A stretch of DNA of 64,000 nucleotides from Hyphomicrobiales bacterium (GCA_027483895.1 JAIXTP010000014.1:48878-112877), one strand, 5' to 3'; positions 1-9,884 are shown, counted from the stretch's first letter. Numbers and translations: made by a program. The notes: generated by a model from the letters alone, not told the origin.

Positions 1-1
1 G

Positions 2-859
2 TGTCGGGAGCTCGGCCCCGATCTCCACGTGATGGCCGTGTGCCAGCCTTCGGTTCCGGTGATCGCCGCGATCGCCCGCATGGAGGCGATGAACGACCCG
101 TCCGTTCCCTATTCCATGACGCTGATGGGCGGCCCGATCGACACGCGCCGCAGCCCGACGGAAGTGAACAAGGTCGCCGAGAAGCGCGGCATCGACTGGT
201 TCCGCCGCCACTGCATCGTGAAGGTGCCGCTGCCGAACCCGGGCTTCATGCGCGACGTCTATCCGGGCTTCCTGCAGCTGTCCGGCTTCATGGCGATGAA
301 CATCGATCGCCACATTTCCGCGCATGGCGAGATGTTCAACCACCTCGTCGAGGGCGACGGCGACTCGGCCGAGAAGCATCGCGAATTCTACGACGAGTAC
401 ATGGCGGTGATGGACCTGACCGCGGAGTTCTATCTCCAGACGGTCGATGTCGTGTTCGTGAAGCATCTCCTGCCCAAGGGCGAGATGATGCATCGCGACC
501 AGCCGGTCGACCTGACCGCGATCCGCCGTTGCGCGCTGATGACGGTGGAAGGCGAGAGGGACGACATTTCCGGCGTCGGCCAGACCGAGGCGGCGCAGGA
601 TCTCTGCATCAACATCCCGAACGACATGCGCGTGCATTGGGTGCAGCCCAAGGTCGGCCATTACGGCGTGTTCAACGGCTCGCGCTTCCGGGCCGACATC
701 GCGCCGCGGATCTCGGACTTCATGGCGAATGCCGAGATCGAAGGCGGCCGCCGCAAGGCTCCCGCCGCGCGCAAGGCCGCCGATGCGGGGGCGGGCACGG
801 TCGTGTCCCTCGCCGCGACCGGCCGCCGCGCCGCCGCCCGCAAGCCTTCCAAGGATTGA
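2..859 (+). CDS. phaZ: Intracellular polyhydroxybutyrate depolymerase PhaZ, C-terminal part (5' end outside window)
   Basis: The open frame runs in from the left edge, so the start codon and N-terminal part are missing; 285 residues are visible. The fragment matches the C-terminal domain of intracellular PHB depolymerases: it contains CQPSVPV near its start, then TLMGGPIDTR, YPGFLQLSGF, DLTAEFYLQTV and VGHYGVFNG, the last holding the likely catalytic histidine. The enzyme hydrolyses stored polyhydroxybutyrate granules in the cytoplasm. After the conserved domain there is an Ala/Arg/Lys-rich tail of about 40 residues, which could be a granule- or phasin-like contact region (inference). A PHA synthase gene lies at the other end of the window, so the strain both makes and uses PHB. 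Confidence 0.9.
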   Translation, partial: CRELGPDLHVMAVCQPSVPVIAAIARMEAMNDPSVPYSMTLMGGPIDTRRSPTEVNKVAEKRGIDWFRRHCIVKVPLPNPGFMRDVYPGFLQLSGFMAMNIDRHISAHGEMFNHLVEGDGDSAEKHREFYDEYMAVMDLTAEFYLQTVDVVFVKHLLPKGEMMHRDQPVDLTAIRRCALMTVEGERDDISGVGQTEAAQDLCINIPNDMRVHWVQPKVGHYGVFNGSRFRADIAPRISDFMANAEIEGGRRKAPAARKAADAGAGTVVSLAATGRRAAARKPSKD

Positions 860-931
860 CCGCCCGAACCGGCCGACCGCGCGCACTTCCCTGATGACGG
901 GGGCGCACGCGTTCGGCACTGTTCCGGGATC

Positions 932-1678
932 ATGATTCTCGAGCGCCTGCGGGCCCTTCGCGCACCCGAACCGGCCCATATCGTCGTGCCCCACGGCGCC
1001 ACGGAGTTCACTGTGGCGCTTCGCCGTTCGCCCAAGGCGCGGCGCTATACGCTGCGCGTCTGTTCCGGCTCCGGCGAGATCGTGCTGACCCTGCCGGCCC
1101 GCGCCGACCTGCGCACCGCTTCCGATTTCGCCGCCCGTCACACGGGCTGGATCGCGCAGCGCCTCGCGCGGCTTCCGGAAATGGTGACGCTCGATCACGG
1201 CGCGACCGTGCCCTTCCGCGGCGTGCCGCACCGCATCGAGCACCGGCCGGGGATGCGCGGCACCGTCCGGGCCGAGCTCGACGATGCGGGCGCCCCCGTG
1301 CTCGCCGTCGCGGGATCGGCCGAGCACGTGCATCGGCGCGTCCTCGATTTCCTCAAGCGCGAGGCCGCCAAGGACCTCAAGGCGGCGGTCGCGCGGCATG
1401 CGGGCACGCTCGGCGTCGCTGTGACGGGCATCACGCTGCGCGACACCCGGAGCCGTTGGGGCTCCTGCACGGCCGCGGGCCGCCTCAATTTCTCATGGCG
1501 CCTCGTGATGGCGCCCCCCTTCGTGCTCGATTATCTCGCCGCGCATGAGAGCGCGCATCGCCGCGAGATGAACCATTCGAACCGGTTCTGGCGGCTCCTG
1601 CGCGAGATCTGCCCCGCGACCGACGAGGCCGAGAGCTGGCTCGACCGGAACGGCGCCGGCCTGCATCGCTATCGCTGA
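932..1678 (+). CDS. YgjP/SprT-like zinc metallopeptidase (M48-type, DUF45)
   Basis: A 248-residue protein of the YgjP family. The C-terminal half has the family signature: the zinc motif HESAH at residues 205-209 (HExxH), followed by EMNHSNRFW, whose histidine is the usual third ligand. Upstream lies RDTRSRWGSCTAAGRLNFSW, typical of this family. The family is predicted to be a cytosolic metal-dependent protease, but its substrates are poorly known. It starts at an ATG 72 bases after phaZ and may share its transcript. The second position after the catalytic Glu is Ser where many relatives have Leu; this should not affect metal binding. Confidence 0.85.
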   Translation: MILERLRALRAPEPAHIVVPHGATEFTVALRRSPKARRYTLRVCSGSGEIVLTLPARADLRTASDFAARHTGWIAQRLARLPEMVTLDHGATVPFRGVPHRIEHRPGMRGTVRAELDDAGAPVLAVAGSAEHVHRRVLDFLKREAAKDLKAAVARHAGTLGVAVTGITLRDTRSRWGSCTAAGRLNFSWRLVMAPPFVLDYLAAHESAHRREMNHSNRFWRLLREICPATDEAESWLDRNGAGLHRYR

Positions 1679-1738
1679 AATCCTGATCCGCGCCGTCTTC
1701 GCGTGACAGCGCGTCGCGCGCGGCTTACGCCTCACCGC

Positions 1739-2932
1739 ATGCCGCTTCGTCCCGACACCATCGCGCTCACCGCCCTGCTCGCCCTTCTCACGGCGCTGGG
1801 GCCGCTGTCGACGGACATGTATCTGCCCTCGCTTCCCGCCATCGGGCGGGTCTTCGCGGTCGATACGGCGGCCGTCCAGCTCACGCTGTCGCTGTTCCTC
1901 GCGGGCTTCGCTGCGGGGCAGGTGATCTACGGGCCGGTCTCCGACCGCTACGGACGCAAGCGGGTGCTGCTCGCGGGCCTCGGCCTCTACATCCTCGCAT
2001 CCTTCGTCTGCGCGCTGGCGCCCTCCGTCGAGACGCTGACCGCGGCGCGCTTCTTCCAGGCCTTCGGGGCCTCGGGGCCCATCGTGCTGGCGCGCACGAT
2101 CGTCCGCGATCTCTATGAGGGCCCCCGCGCCGGGCGCGAACTGTCCCGGATGGGAACCGTGATGGGCCTCGTGCCCGCGCTGGCCCCGATCCTCGGGGGC
2201 GTCCTCGAGTCGGCCTACGGCTGGCGCGCGAGCTTCTTCGTCAGCGGCGGCGCGGGCGTGCTGCTGGGCCTCCTCGTCGTCTTCGGCCTTCCGGAGACGC
2301 TGCGGCTGCGTTCGCCCGCGATGCTCTCGCCGCTCGGCATCCTGCGCGGTTACGGCGTGCTGCTCTCGGACCGGACCTACCGGCTCTTCATGAGCATGAG
2401 CGCGCTGACCTATGCGGGCTTGTTCTGCTTCATCTCCGGCTCCTCCTTCGTCCTGCAGCGGGTCTACGGCCTGTCCGAACTGATGGTCGGCTTCGCCTTC
2501 TCCTTCGTGGTGCTCGGCTATGTGAGCGGCACCGTGCTGGCGCAGAAGGTCGTGGGCCATCGCGGCATTTCGGGCACGATCCGGATCGGCGTGACCTGCC
2601 TCGCGCTCGGCGGCGTGTTCATGCTGATCGGCGCGGTCGCAGGCCCGCATTCGCCCTTCGAGATCCTCGTGCCGATGGCCCTCTACACCTGCGGCGTGGG
2701 CTTCACGATGCCGCAATCCATGGCGGGCGCGATGGGACCCTTCCCGGAACGGGCGGGCGCCGCCTCGTCCTTTCTCGGACTGGTGCAGATGAGTTCCGCG
2801 GCGGTCGTCGGCATCGGCCTCGGCCATGCGCTGGACGTGACGCCGCTCGCTCTGCCCGCGATGGTCGCGGCGTTGGGGCTCGCGGCCTTCCTCACCTTCG
2901 CGCTCGCGACGCGCGGCGCGCGCCGCGTCTGA
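1739..2932 (+). CDS. Bcr/CflA-type MFS drug exporter (DHA1 family)
   Basis: About 397 residues and roughly twelve hydrophobic segments, the size and layout of DHA1 drug:proton antiporters in the inner membrane. Diagnostic features are LSTDMYLPSLP in the first helix (Bcr/CflA signature), the loop 2-3 MFS motif GPVSDRYGRKR, and RFFQAFGASGPIVLARTIVR around helix 4 with the antiporter-type arginine. I chose the ATG at 1739; an in-frame GTG at 1703 would add 12 basic residues but the hydrophobic core begins right after 1739. Substrate unknown; bicyclomycin- or chloramphenicol-type exporters are the nearest characterised members. It converges on the penicillin-binding protein gene with 12 bases between stops. 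Confidence 0.88.
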   Translation: MPLRPDTIALTALLALLTALGPLSTDMYLPSLPAIGRVFAVDTAAVQLTLSLFLAGFAAGQVIYGPVSDRYGRKRVLLAGLGLYILASFVCALAPSVETLTAARFFQAFGASGPIVLARTIVRDLYEGPRAGRELSRMGTVMGLVPALAPILGGVLESAYGWRASFFVSGGAGVLLGLLVVFGLPETLRLRSPAMLSPLGILRGYGVLLSDRTYRLFMSMSALTYAGLFCFISGSSFVLQRVYGLSELMVGFAFSFVVLGYVSGTVLAQKVVGHRGISGTIRIGVTCLALGGVFMLIGAVAGPHSPFEILVPMALYTCGVGFTMPQSMAGAMGPFPERAGAASSFLGLVQMSSAAVVGIGLGHALDVTPLALPAMVAALGLAAFLTFALATRGARRV

Positions 2933-2944
2933 GCGGAAGCGCCC

Positions 2945-5287
2945 TCAGCCGCCGAACAGGCGTCCGAACAGGCCGGGCTCCTGCCGCTGCTGCTGCGGCG
3001 CGGGCCGTTGCGGCTGCGTGCCGCCGCCCACGAGCCCCGGCGGGCGCAGGCCGTCGTCGGGCCGCGACTGCGCGATCGGGGCGGGCGGGACGGGGCGATC
3101 CTGAACCGGTGCGGGCCGGCCGTTCGCGACGGGTGCGGCGGGGACGTTGCCGACGGTCGCGGGGGGCACGGGGGCCGGGGCGTTGCGCACCATCGGCGTT
3201 CCGTTGCCGACCGGGGCGGGAGGAACGGGCGCGGCGTCTTCCGCGTCGCCGGAATGGCCGCCGAAGAGCGAGGGCGCCCAGCCGTTCGGAATGCCGGGCA
3301 AAGGCTGCGGAGGCGTGCCGGCGAGCGCGGTCTTCATGAACCGGCTCCAGACCTCGACCGGCAGATTGCCGCCGGAGACGCGCTTCGTCGGCGTGCCGTC
3401 GTCATTGCCGAGCCAGACGCCCGCGACCAGCGCGGAGGTATAGCCGACGAACCAGGCGTCGCGGAATTCCTGGCTGGTGCCGGTCTTGCCCGCGGCCTCC
3501 CAGCCCGGCAGCTCGGCCTTGCGCGCCGTGCCCGTCACCAGCGTCTCCCGCATCATGCAGTTCATCATGCCGACCGTCTCGGGAGCGACCACGCGGCCCA
3601 GCCCGCCGCCGGTGCGCCGATAGATCCAGTCGCCGTCCTTCGTCTTCACGCCCGTGATGACATAGGGCAGCACGCCGACGCCGCCGTTCGCGAAGGGCGC
3701 ATAGGCCGAGACGAGTTCCATCGGCGAGACTTCGGACGTGCCGAGCGCGATGGAGGCGTTGGGCTCCAGCTTCGAGCGGATGCCCATGCGCTGCGCCGTC
3801 GCGACCACGGTCTTGGGCCCGACTTCGACGCCGAGGCGCACGGCGACCGTATTGAGCGAAAGCGACAGCGCCGTCGTCAGCGTGACGGGGCCGCGATAGT
3901 CGCGCGAATAGTTTTCGGGCGACCAGCCGCGCAGGTTCAGCGGCGCGTCCTCGCGCACCGTGTCGGGCGTCAGTCCGCGCTCGACGGCGGCGAGATAGAC
4001 GAAGGGCTTGAAGGCGGAGCCCGGCTGGCGCCGCGCCGCGACGGCGCGATTGTATTGGCTCTCGGCATAGCTGCGCCCGCCGACGAGCGCGCGGATCGCG
4101 CCGTCGGGCTGTAGGGCGACGAAGGCGCCCTGCGACACGCCGAACTTCTCGCCCTTCTGGACGAGCTCGTCGACCAGCGCCTTCTCCGCCGCGAGCTGCA
4201 TGCTTGCATCGAGCGTCGTGCTCACCACCACGTCCGTCTCGATCGTGCCGATGAAGTCGTCCAGCACGTCCATGACATGGTCGGCCGCATAGCCGAAGGA
4301 GCCGCCGTTCGCGGGCTTCACGGGGCGGGCGGGGTTGATGAGCGCGAGCTTGACCATCTCGTCCGAGACGAGCCTTTCGCGCGCCATGGCCGCGAGCACG
4401 AGTTCGGCGCGCGCCTGCGCGCCGGCTGGATTGCGGTTCGGCGCCAGCCGCGAGGGCGACTGCACGAGACCCGCGAGGATCGCGGCTTCCGACAGCGTCA
4501 CGTCGCGCGCGGGCTTGCCGAAATAGCGCAGCGAGGCCGCGTCCACGCCATAGGCGCCCGAACCGAAATAGACGCGGTTGAGATAGAGTTCGAGGATCTG
4601 ATCCTTGCCGTAGTTCCGCTCCAGCCACAGCGCGAGGATCGCCTCCTGGATCTTGCGGGAGGCGGTGCGCTCCTGCGTGAGGAACAGGTTCTTGGCGAGC
4701 TGCTGGGTCAGCGTCGAGCCGCCTTGGATGGGCCCGCCCGAGCGCAGCACGTTGCGCACCATGGCGCGCGCGATGCCGATCGGGTCGACGCCGAAATGGT
4801 CGTAGAAACGCCGGTCCTCGATGGCGATGAACGCCTTGGGCAGATAGGGCGGCAGTTCCTTCAGCTCGATCGCCCGCCCGCCGGTTTCGCCGCGGTTCGC
4901 GATCAGGCTGCCGTCGGCGGCGAGAATGGCGACGTTGGGCGGCCGCTTCGGCACGGCCAGCCGGTCGATGGGGGGCAGCTTGGTCGCATGATAGGCGACG
5001 AGCGCGCCGACCCCGATCAGGCCCCATAAGCAAAGCACCGCGGACCAGTAGAAGAGACGGCCGAGCAGCGATGCCGAGCGCCGGCGCGCCCGCTTGGCGG
5101 GCTTCGCCCTGGCGTCGCGCTGCGCGGATTTCTCCGAGGATCCGGATTTGCGGGGAGCTCCGGCGCGGTCCGGTCCGCGGCTCGTCACGACGGCGCGGTC
5201 CTCGCGGCTCAGGCGGAGGTCGTCCCCCTTGTCGTCCGCGCCGCCGCCGAATGTCGGCTCGCGGCGCTCGCGCTTGCCCTGTGCCAT
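2945..5287 (-). CDS. Class A penicillin-binding protein (PBP1A family, bifunctional glycosyltransferase/transpeptidase)
   Basis: A 780-residue peptidoglycan synthase. Order of parts: a basic cytoplasmic N-terminus (1-75), one membrane anchor at about 78-100, a GT51 glycosyltransferase domain (EDRRFYDHFGVD with the catalytic Glu, then GGSTLTQQLAKNLFL), and a penicillin-binding transpeptidase domain with SxxK (QPGSAFKPFVY), SxN (SLSLNTV) and KTG (AAGKTGTSQEF). The last ~100 residues form a Pro/Ala/Gln-rich tail ending in GLFGRLFGG, beyond the enzymatic core. It polymerises lipid II and cross-links stem peptides at the outer face of the inner membrane. It appears to be a single-gene unit between the MFS gene and accD. 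Confidence 0.93.
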   Translation of the reverse strand: MAQGKRERREPTFGGGADDKGDDLRLSREDRAVVTSRGPDRAGAPRKSGSSEKSAQRDARAKPAKRARRRSASLLGRLFYWSAVLCLWGLIGVGALVAYHATKLPPIDRLAVPKRPPNVAILAADGSLIANRGETGGRAIELKELPPYLPKAFIAIEDRRFYDHFGVDPIGIARAMVRNVLRSGGPIQGGSTLTQQLAKNLFLTQERTASRKIQEAILALWLERNYGKDQILELYLNRVYFGSGAYGVDAASLRYFGKPARDVTLSEAAILAGLVQSPSRLAPNRNPAGAQARAELVLAAMARERLVSDEMVKLALINPARPVKPANGGSFGYAADHVMDVLDDFIGTIETDVVVSTTLDASMQLAAEKALVDELVQKGEKFGVSQGAFVALQPDGAIRALVGGRSYAESQYNRAVAARRQPGSAFKPFVYLAAVERGLTPDTVREDAPLNLRGWSPENYSRDYRGPVTLTTALSLSLNTVAVRLGVEVGPKTVVATAQRMGIRSKLEPNASIALGTSEVSPMELVSAYAPFANGGVGVLPYVITGVKTKDGDWIYRRTGGGLGRVVAPETVGMMNCMMRETLVTGTARKAELPGWEAAGKTGTSQEFRDAWFVGYTSALVAGVWLGNDDGTPTKRVSGGNLPVEVWSRFMKTALAGTPPQPLPGIPNGWAPSLFGGHSGDAEDAAPVPPAPVGNGTPMVRNAPAPVPPATVGNVPAAPVANGRPAPVQDRPVPPAPIAQSRPDDGLRPPGLVGGGTQPQRPAPQQQRQEPGLFGRLFGG

Positions 5288-5369
5288 GACGCCGCTGCCC
5301 CTACCCCTCGCGGAACGAGGAACTGAAGCGTTAACGGGGCGGAATTAAGGAGGCGTTACCCTTCGCGGG

Positions 5370-6227
5370 TCAGGCGGCCTTGGCGGGCGCGTTCGTCAAG
5401 AGCCGGCACAGCCGCCCCAAGGTCGCGCGCATCTCGTGACGATGCACGACCATGTCGACCATGCCGTGATCCTTGAGATATTCGGCACGTTGGAAGCCCG
5501 GCGGCAGCTTTTCGCGGATCGTCTGCTCGATCACGCGGGGACCCGCGAAGCAGATGAGCGCGCCGGGTTCGGCGATATGCACGTCGCCGAGCATCGCGTA
5601 GGAGGCCGTCACGCCGCCCGTCGTCGGGTTGGTGAGCACGACGATATAGGGCAGGCGCGCCGCACGAAGGCGCCGCACGGCGATGGTGGTGCGCGGCATC
5701 TGCATCAGCGAGAACATGCCTTCCTGCATGCGCGCGCCGCCCGAGGCCGTGAACATCACGAAGGGCGTCTTCCGTTCCACGGCCGTCTCCAGACCGCGGA
5801 CGACCGCTTCGCCGGCCGCCATGCCGAGCGAACCGCCCATGAAGTCGAAATCCTGCACGCCGACGGTCACGTCGGTGCCTTCGAGCTTGCCGAAGCCGAG
5901 CTTCACCGTGTCCGGCATGCCCGTCTTGGCGCGGGCGTCGCGGATGCGGTCGGCATATTTCTTCTCGTCGCGGAATTTCAGCGGATCGGCCGGGACGTCC
6001 GGGATCGCGATGTCCTCATAGCGACCGTCGTCGAACACGCTCTTGAGCCGCGCGACCGCTCCCATGCGCAGGTGATGCTCGGAGCCCGGGATGACCCACA
6101 GATTGGCCTCGACGTCCTTATGGAAGACGAGCTGGCCGCTTTCGGGGCACTTCACCCAGAGATTTTCGGGCGTATCCCGCTTCAGGAAGGAGCGGATCTT
6201 CGGGGCGACGTTGGAAATCCAGCTCAT
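5370..6227 (-). CDS. accD: Acetyl-CoA carboxylase carboxyltransferase subunit beta (AccD)
   Basis: A 285-residue protein with the crotonase-like carboxyltransferase fold: [31 protein letters not shown] and [18 protein letters not shown] are all intact. With AccA it moves the carboxyl group from biotin to acetyl-CoA to form malonyl-CoA for fatty acid synthesis. The N-terminal region where E. coli AccD has a four-cysteine zinc ribbon reads KCPESGQ and VIPGSEHH here, leaving one of four cysteines, so the ribbon cannot bind zinc in the usual way. I recall the same loss in rhizobial AccD sequences. The gene starts 11 bases after the trpA stop and is probably co-transcribed with it. Confidence 0.95.
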   Translation of the reverse strand: MSWISNVAPKIRSFLKRDTPENLWVKCPESGQLVFHKDVEANLWVIPGSEHHLRMGAVARLKSVFDDGRYEDIAIPDVPADPLKFRDEKKYADRIRDARAKTGMPDTVKLGFGKLEGTDVTVGVQDFDFMGGSLGMAAGEAVVRGLETAVERKTPFVMFTASGGARMQEGMFSLMQMPRTTIAVRRLRAARLPYIVVLTNPTTGGVTASYAMLGDVHIAEPGALICFAGPRVIEQTIREKLPPGFQRAEYLKDHGMVDMVVHRHEMRATLGRLCRLLTNAPAKAA

Positions 6228-6238
6228 GGCGGGCTCCT

Positions 6239-7075
6239 TCAGGCGGCCGATTTCGTCGCGCGGCGGACGCCGGCGGCGATGTCGGACACGAGCGCGACGA
6301 CGGCGTCCACGGTCTTCGCAGTCGCTTTTCCGTCGGCGTCGAGCGAGGTGCGGACCGCTTCGACGAGCGCGGATCCCACGACCACGCCGTCGGCGCCGCG
6401 GGCGATGATTTCGGCCGTTTCGGCATTCTTCACGCCGAAGCCCACCGCGATCGGCAGGTCTGTGTGCTTCTTGATCCGCGCCACCGCGCCCGAGACCTTG
6501 GAATAATCGGGGATCGCCGAGCCCGTGATGCCGGTGACCGAGACGTAATAGACGAAGCCGGACGTGTTGCGCAGCACCTTGGGCAGGCGCGCGTCGTCCG
6601 TCGTCGGCGTCGCGAGGCGGATGAAGTTGAGGCCCGCCTTCAGCGCGGGCTCGCAGAGTTCCGCATCCTCTTCCGGCGGCAGGTCCACCACGATCAGGCC
6701 GTCGACGCCCGCCTCCGTCGCGTCCGCGAGGAAGCGCTCGACGCCGTAGACGTAGATCGGGTTGTAGTAGCCCATCAGGATGATCGGCGTATCGGCATCG
6801 CCCGCGCGGAAGTCGCGCACCATGGCGAGCGTCTTCTTCAGCGTCTGGCCCGCGCCGAGCGCACGCAGGCCCGCGGCCTGAATGGCCGGGCCGTCGGCCA
6901 TCGGGTCGGTGAAGGGCATGCCGATCTCGATGAGGTCGGCGCCCGCCTTCGGCAGCGCCTTGACGATCGCGAGCGAGGTCGCGGCGTCGGGGTCGCCCGC
7001 CATCACGAAGGTCACGAGGGCGGCCCGGCCCTGGGCGCGGGTCGCGGCGAAGCGGCGGTCGATGCGGGTGCTCAT
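6239..7075 (-). CDS. trpA: Tryptophan synthase alpha chain (TrpA)
   Basis: A 278-residue TIM-barrel protein that cleaves indole-3-glycerol phosphate and passes indole to TrpB. Visible signatures: [17 protein letters not shown] with the catalytic glutamate, the loop [27 protein letters not shown] with the catalytic aspartate, and the phosphate site [10 protein letters not shown] and [10 protein letters not shown]. In most relatives trpB and trpA are adjacent; here an unrelated NYN-domain gene lies between them. It is followed closely by accD, the usual rhizobial neighbour. Confidence 0.96.
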   Translation of the reverse strand: MSTRIDRRFAATRAQGRAALVTFVMAGDPDAATSLAIVKALPKAGADLIEIGMPFTDPMADGPAIQAAGLRALGAGQTLKKTLAMVRDFRAGDADTPIILMGYYNPIYVYGVERFLADATEAGVDGLIVVDLPPEEDAELCEPALKAGLNFIRLATPTTDDARLPKVLRNTSGFVYYVSVTGITGSAIPDYSKVSGAVARIKKHTDLPIAVGFGVKNAETAEIIARGADGVVVGSALVEAVRTSLDADGKATAKTVDAVVALVSDIAAGVRRATKSAA

Positions 7076-7118
7076 GCGCTCGCAGTTATCACGCAGGCGG
7101 CCCGATGGGGAGAGGGGA

Positions 7119-7784
7119 TCATCGCCAAGTCGGAAGACGCCGGACGATCTCGCCGTCTTTCGACAGGACTTCCTCCGGAAATTGAGCCTTCATCAGATGG
7201 CCCGGCCTGATGTGAAGATGAAAAGACGCGACGTCGGCCAAGCTCTGGTGGGGCGCTTTCACGGGGACGAGCAAGCCGACCCTTTTGCCTGCTTCCGCGA
7301 CCGCGATCCTGATCGGTTCGACGAGGTCGGAATCGTTGGTGAGGACGACGGCCACGTCGAATGCATCCGTGAAGGCGTCACGCACGAGGTGAGCGGCGAT
7401 GTTCACGTCGCTTCCCTTCTCCTCGAATTTCCGGACCTTGACCACGTTCGGGCCGGGCAGGGTCCAATCATAATCGGCCGGCCGGGCCTGCAGCGGGTCG
7501 CAGGGCTCCATCCAGACCTCGGACGCCATGAACGATCCTTCGTGCACGACGATCTCCGGAACCGACGAGAGCGCCTGCAGATAGACCGCCTGCCGGGCGG
7601 GAGCGTCCGGATCATGCAGGCGGCTCGACAGGCGTGCGGTGTAGAAGTTCACGCGTTCGACCCGGTGGGATCGGTGAAGCACGGTCTCGATCAGCGCCTT
7701 CGGATTCAACCACTTCGAGGCGGGGCGTCGCTTTAGAAGCCGGTAATAGAGGTTGAACCCGTCTATATAGGCAATGGTTCGCAT
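7119..7784 (-). CDS. NYN-domain putative ribonuclease inserted between trpB and trpA
   Basis: A 221-residue protein of the NYN (PIN-like, LabA/DUF88) superfamily. The acidic residues of the fold are visible: YIDGFNLYY near the N-terminus, [16 protein letters not shown] in the middle and [13 protein letters not shown] after it, together forming a likely metal-binding nuclease site. NYN proteins are predicted RNases; the substrate here is unknown. The context is odd: it lies between trpB and trpA, a terminator-like hairpin ends about a dozen bases before its ATG, and no clear Shine-Dalgarno sequence is visible in that space. It has no obvious antitoxin partner, so a toxin-antitoxin role is not supported. 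It may be a local insertion. Confidence 0.8.
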   Translation of the reverse strand: MRTIAYIDGFNLYYRLLKRRPASKWLNPKALIETVLHRSHRVERVNFYTARLSSRLHDPDAPARQAVYLQALSSVPEIVVHEGSFMASEVWMEPCDPLQARPADYDWTLPGPNVVKVRKFEEKGSDVNIAAHLVRDAFTDAFDVAVVLTNDSDLVEPIRIAVAEAGKRVGLLVPVKAPHQSLADVASFHLHIRPGHLMKAQFPEEVLSKDGEIVRRLPTWR

Positions 7785-7792
7785 CGAAACGG

Positions 7793-7837
7793 CTCTGAAA
7801 AAGCAAAGGCCGCGTCGGATCTCTCCGAGCGGCCTTT
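7793..7837 (-). terminator. Terminator-like hairpin after trpB, ending at the NYN gene start
   Basis: On the minus strand AAAGGCCGC (7837-7829) pairs perfectly with GCGGCCTTT (7813-7805), with a 15-base loop, and is followed by TGCTTTTTC. This is the form of an intrinsic terminator for trpB, or of an attenuator. The ATG of the NYN gene is at 7784, only about 12 bases beyond the T run. Confidence 0.7.
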
Positions 7838-7840
7838 GAG

Positions 7841-7858
7841 CCTACGGCAAGCCGTAGG
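7841..7858. repeat. Short perfect inverted repeat between trpB and the NYN gene
   Basis: CCTACGGC and GCCGTAGG form a perfect 8-base stem separated by two bases. It lies directly upstream (in the minus-strand transcript) of the terminator-like hairpin at 7805-7837, so the trpB 3' region can form two consecutive stem-loops. Alternative roles are an operator or part of an attenuator. Confidence 0.5.
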
Positions 7859-7915
7859 TGGGTAATAGAGGCAAAATAAACGCGTCGGGCGGTCCGGGCA
7901 ATAGGCCTCGGCCCA

Positions 7916-9130
7916 TCACAGCCCGCCGAGATGCTCCGCCACGGTGAAGATGTCCTTGTCGCCGCGGCCGCAGAGATTGACGACCATCAGATGGTCCTTC
8001 GGCTTCTGCGGGGCGAGTTCCAGCACCTTGGCGACCGCGTGCGAGGGTTCGAGCGCGGGGATGATGCCTTCGAGCTGCGAGAGGAGCTGGAAGGCGTGCA
8101 GCGCCTCCTTGTCGGTCGCGGAGATGTATTTCACGCGGCCGGTGTCGTGCAGCCAGGAATGCTCCGGCCCGATGCCGGGATAGTCGAGGCCCGCGGAGAT
8201 CGAATGGCCTTCGGTGATCTGGCCGTCGTCGTCCATCAGCAGATAAGTGCGGTTGCCGTGCAGCACGCCCGGCTTGCCGCCGGCCAGCGAGGCCGCATGC
8301 TCGCCCGTCGAGATGCCGTGGCCCGCGGCCTCGACGCCATAGATCTCGACGTCGCGGTCGTCGAGGAAGGGGTGGAACAGGCCGATCGCGTTGGAGCCGC
8401 CGCCGATGCAGGCGACCAGCGAGTCCGGCAGCCGGCCCTCGCGCTCCATCATCTGCTCGCGCGTCTCGCGGCCGATCACGCATTGGAAATCGCGCACCAT
8501 GCCCGGATAGGGGTGCGGGCCCGCGGCGGTGCCGATGCAGTAGAACGTGTCCTCGACATTCGTGACCCAGTCGCGGAGCGCCTCGTTCATCGCGTCCTTC
8601 AGCGTCCGCGCGCCCGACTGCACGGGCACGACCTCGGCGCCGAGCATCTTCATGCGGAACACGTTGGGCTTCTGCCGCTCGACGTCCACCGCGCCCATAT
8701 AGACGATGCATTTCAGGCCGAAGCGCGCGCACAGCGTGGCGGTGGCGACGCCGTGCTGGCCGGCGCCGGTCTCCGCGATGATGCGCTTCTTGCCCATGCG
8801 CATGGCCAGCAGGATCTGGCCGAGCACGTTGTTCACCTTGTGCGCGCCGGTGTGGTTCAGCTCGTCGCGCTTCAGATAGATCTTCGCGCCGCCGCAATGC
8901 TCGGTGAGGCGTTCGGCGAAATAAAGCGGGCTCGGCCGGCCGACATAATGGGCGAGATAGTCGCCCATCTGCCTATGGAACTCCGGATCGGCCTTGGCTT
9001 CGCCATAGGCTTTTTCGAGTTCGAGGATCAGCGGCATCAGCGTCTCGGCGACGAAGCGGCCGCCGAAAATGCCGAAATGGCCGGTCTCGTCCGGGCCGGT
9101 GCGGAAGGAGTTGGGGGTCTGAACGCTCAT
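7916..9130 (-). CDS. trpB: Tryptophan synthase beta chain (TrpB)
   Basis: A 404-residue PLP enzyme joining indole and serine into tryptophan. The PLP lysine lies in HTGAHKVNN, the phosphate-binding glycine-rich loop in GGGSNAIG, and the substrate loop in [10 protein letters not shown]. Length is normal for TrpB1. Its ATG overlaps the trpF stop by four bases, so trpF and trpB are translationally coupled. Downstream it is separated from trpA by 131 bases with a terminator-like hairpin and then the NYN gene, so trpA may depend on readthrough or an internal promoter. Confidence 0.97.
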   Translation of the reverse strand: MSVQTPNSFRTGPDETGHFGIFGGRFVAETLMPLILELEKAYGEAKADPEFHRQMGDYLAHYVGRPSPLYFAERLTEHCGGAKIYLKRDELNHTGAHKVNNVLGQILLAMRMGKKRIIAETGAGQHGVATATLCARFGLKCIVYMGAVDVERQKPNVFRMKMLGAEVVPVQSGARTLKDAMNEALRDWVTNVEDTFYCIGTAAGPHPYPGMVRDFQCVIGRETREQMMEREGRLPDSLVACIGGGSNAIGLFHPFLDDRDVEIYGVEAAGHGISTGEHAASLAGGKPGVLHGNRTYLLMDDDGQITEGHSISAGLDYPGIGPEHSWLHDTGRVKYISATDKEALHAFQLLSQLEGIIPALEPSHAVAKVLELAPQKPKDHLMVVNLCGRGDKDIFTVAEHLGGL

Positions 9131-9786
9131 CGGGTCTCCTCCCGTGCGGCGGCGCGCGCCGCCGCGATGAATTCTTCGATCCGCCGCGGATCCTTCACGC
9201 CCGGCGAACTCTCGACGCCCGAGGATACGTCGACGCCCTGCGCGCGGGTCAGCGCGAGAGCGGTGCCGACGTTTCCGGCATCGAGGCCTCCTGACACCAT
9301 GAAGGGCTTTCCGAGGTCAAGGCCCGACAGGATCGGCCAGTCGAAAGCGAGGCCGTTGCCCCCGGGCAGATCGGCGCCCTTCGGCGGCTTGGCGTCGAAG
9401 AGCAGCATGTCGGCGGCCGCCGCTTGCGCGGGGACGGATGCGAGATCCTCCGCCGTGGACACGCCGATCGCCTTCATCACGGGGATGCCGAAGCGCGCGC
9501 GGATTTCCGCCGCGCGTTCGGGCGTCTCGCGGCCGTGCAGCTGGATCATGTCGGGGCGGAGCGCTTGGGCGATCGCCGCGATGTCCGCATCGGTCGCATC
9601 GACCGTCAGCGCCACGGTCTTCGCGCGCCCGGCCGTGCGGGCGGCGAGCGCCGCGGCGGCGTGCAGCGAAACGTTGCGGGGCGATTTCGGGAAGAACACG
9701 AAACCCACCATGTCGGCGCCCGCGGCGAGCGCCGCGTCGAGCGTCTCCGGGGTCGACAATCCGCAGATCTTCACCAAGGGGGACAT
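9127..9786 (-). CDS. trpF: Phosphoribosylanthranilate isomerase (TrpF)
   Basis: A 219-residue TIM-barrel isomerase in tryptophan synthesis. It begins [11 protein letters not shown], which carries the catalytic cysteine in the KICG motif; [11 protein letters not shown] and [13 protein letters not shown] (phosphate site) follow. The frame stays open 65 codons upstream, but that stretch is encoded by a dispersed repeat (family A) and is not part of the protein; the ATG at 9786 is the conserved start. It overlaps trpB by four bases. Confidence 0.95.
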   Translation of the reverse strand: MSPLVKICGLSTPETLDAALAAGADMVGFVFFPKSPRNVSLHAAAALAARTAGRAKTVALTVDATDADIAAIAQALRPDMIQLHGRETPERAAEIRARFGIPVMKAIGVSTAEDLASVPAQAAAADMLLFDAKPPKGADLPGGNGLAFDWPILSGLDLGKPFMVSGGLDAGNVGTALALTRAQGVDVSSGVESSPGVKDPRRIEEFIAAARAAAREETR

Positions 9787-9884
9787 GCCGTTTCCTTGCA
9801 CCTTCGCGGCCCCCGTGTCGACGGAATTCGCGTCCGGAGGCGGGGTTCCGGAGGCGCGGCGCGGGTCCGCCACGTCTCTTTTTT

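Noticed and set aside
7119..7784. NYN protein as toxin of a toxin-antitoxin pair
   Set aside because: No small partner gene adjoins it; both neighbours are trp genes.
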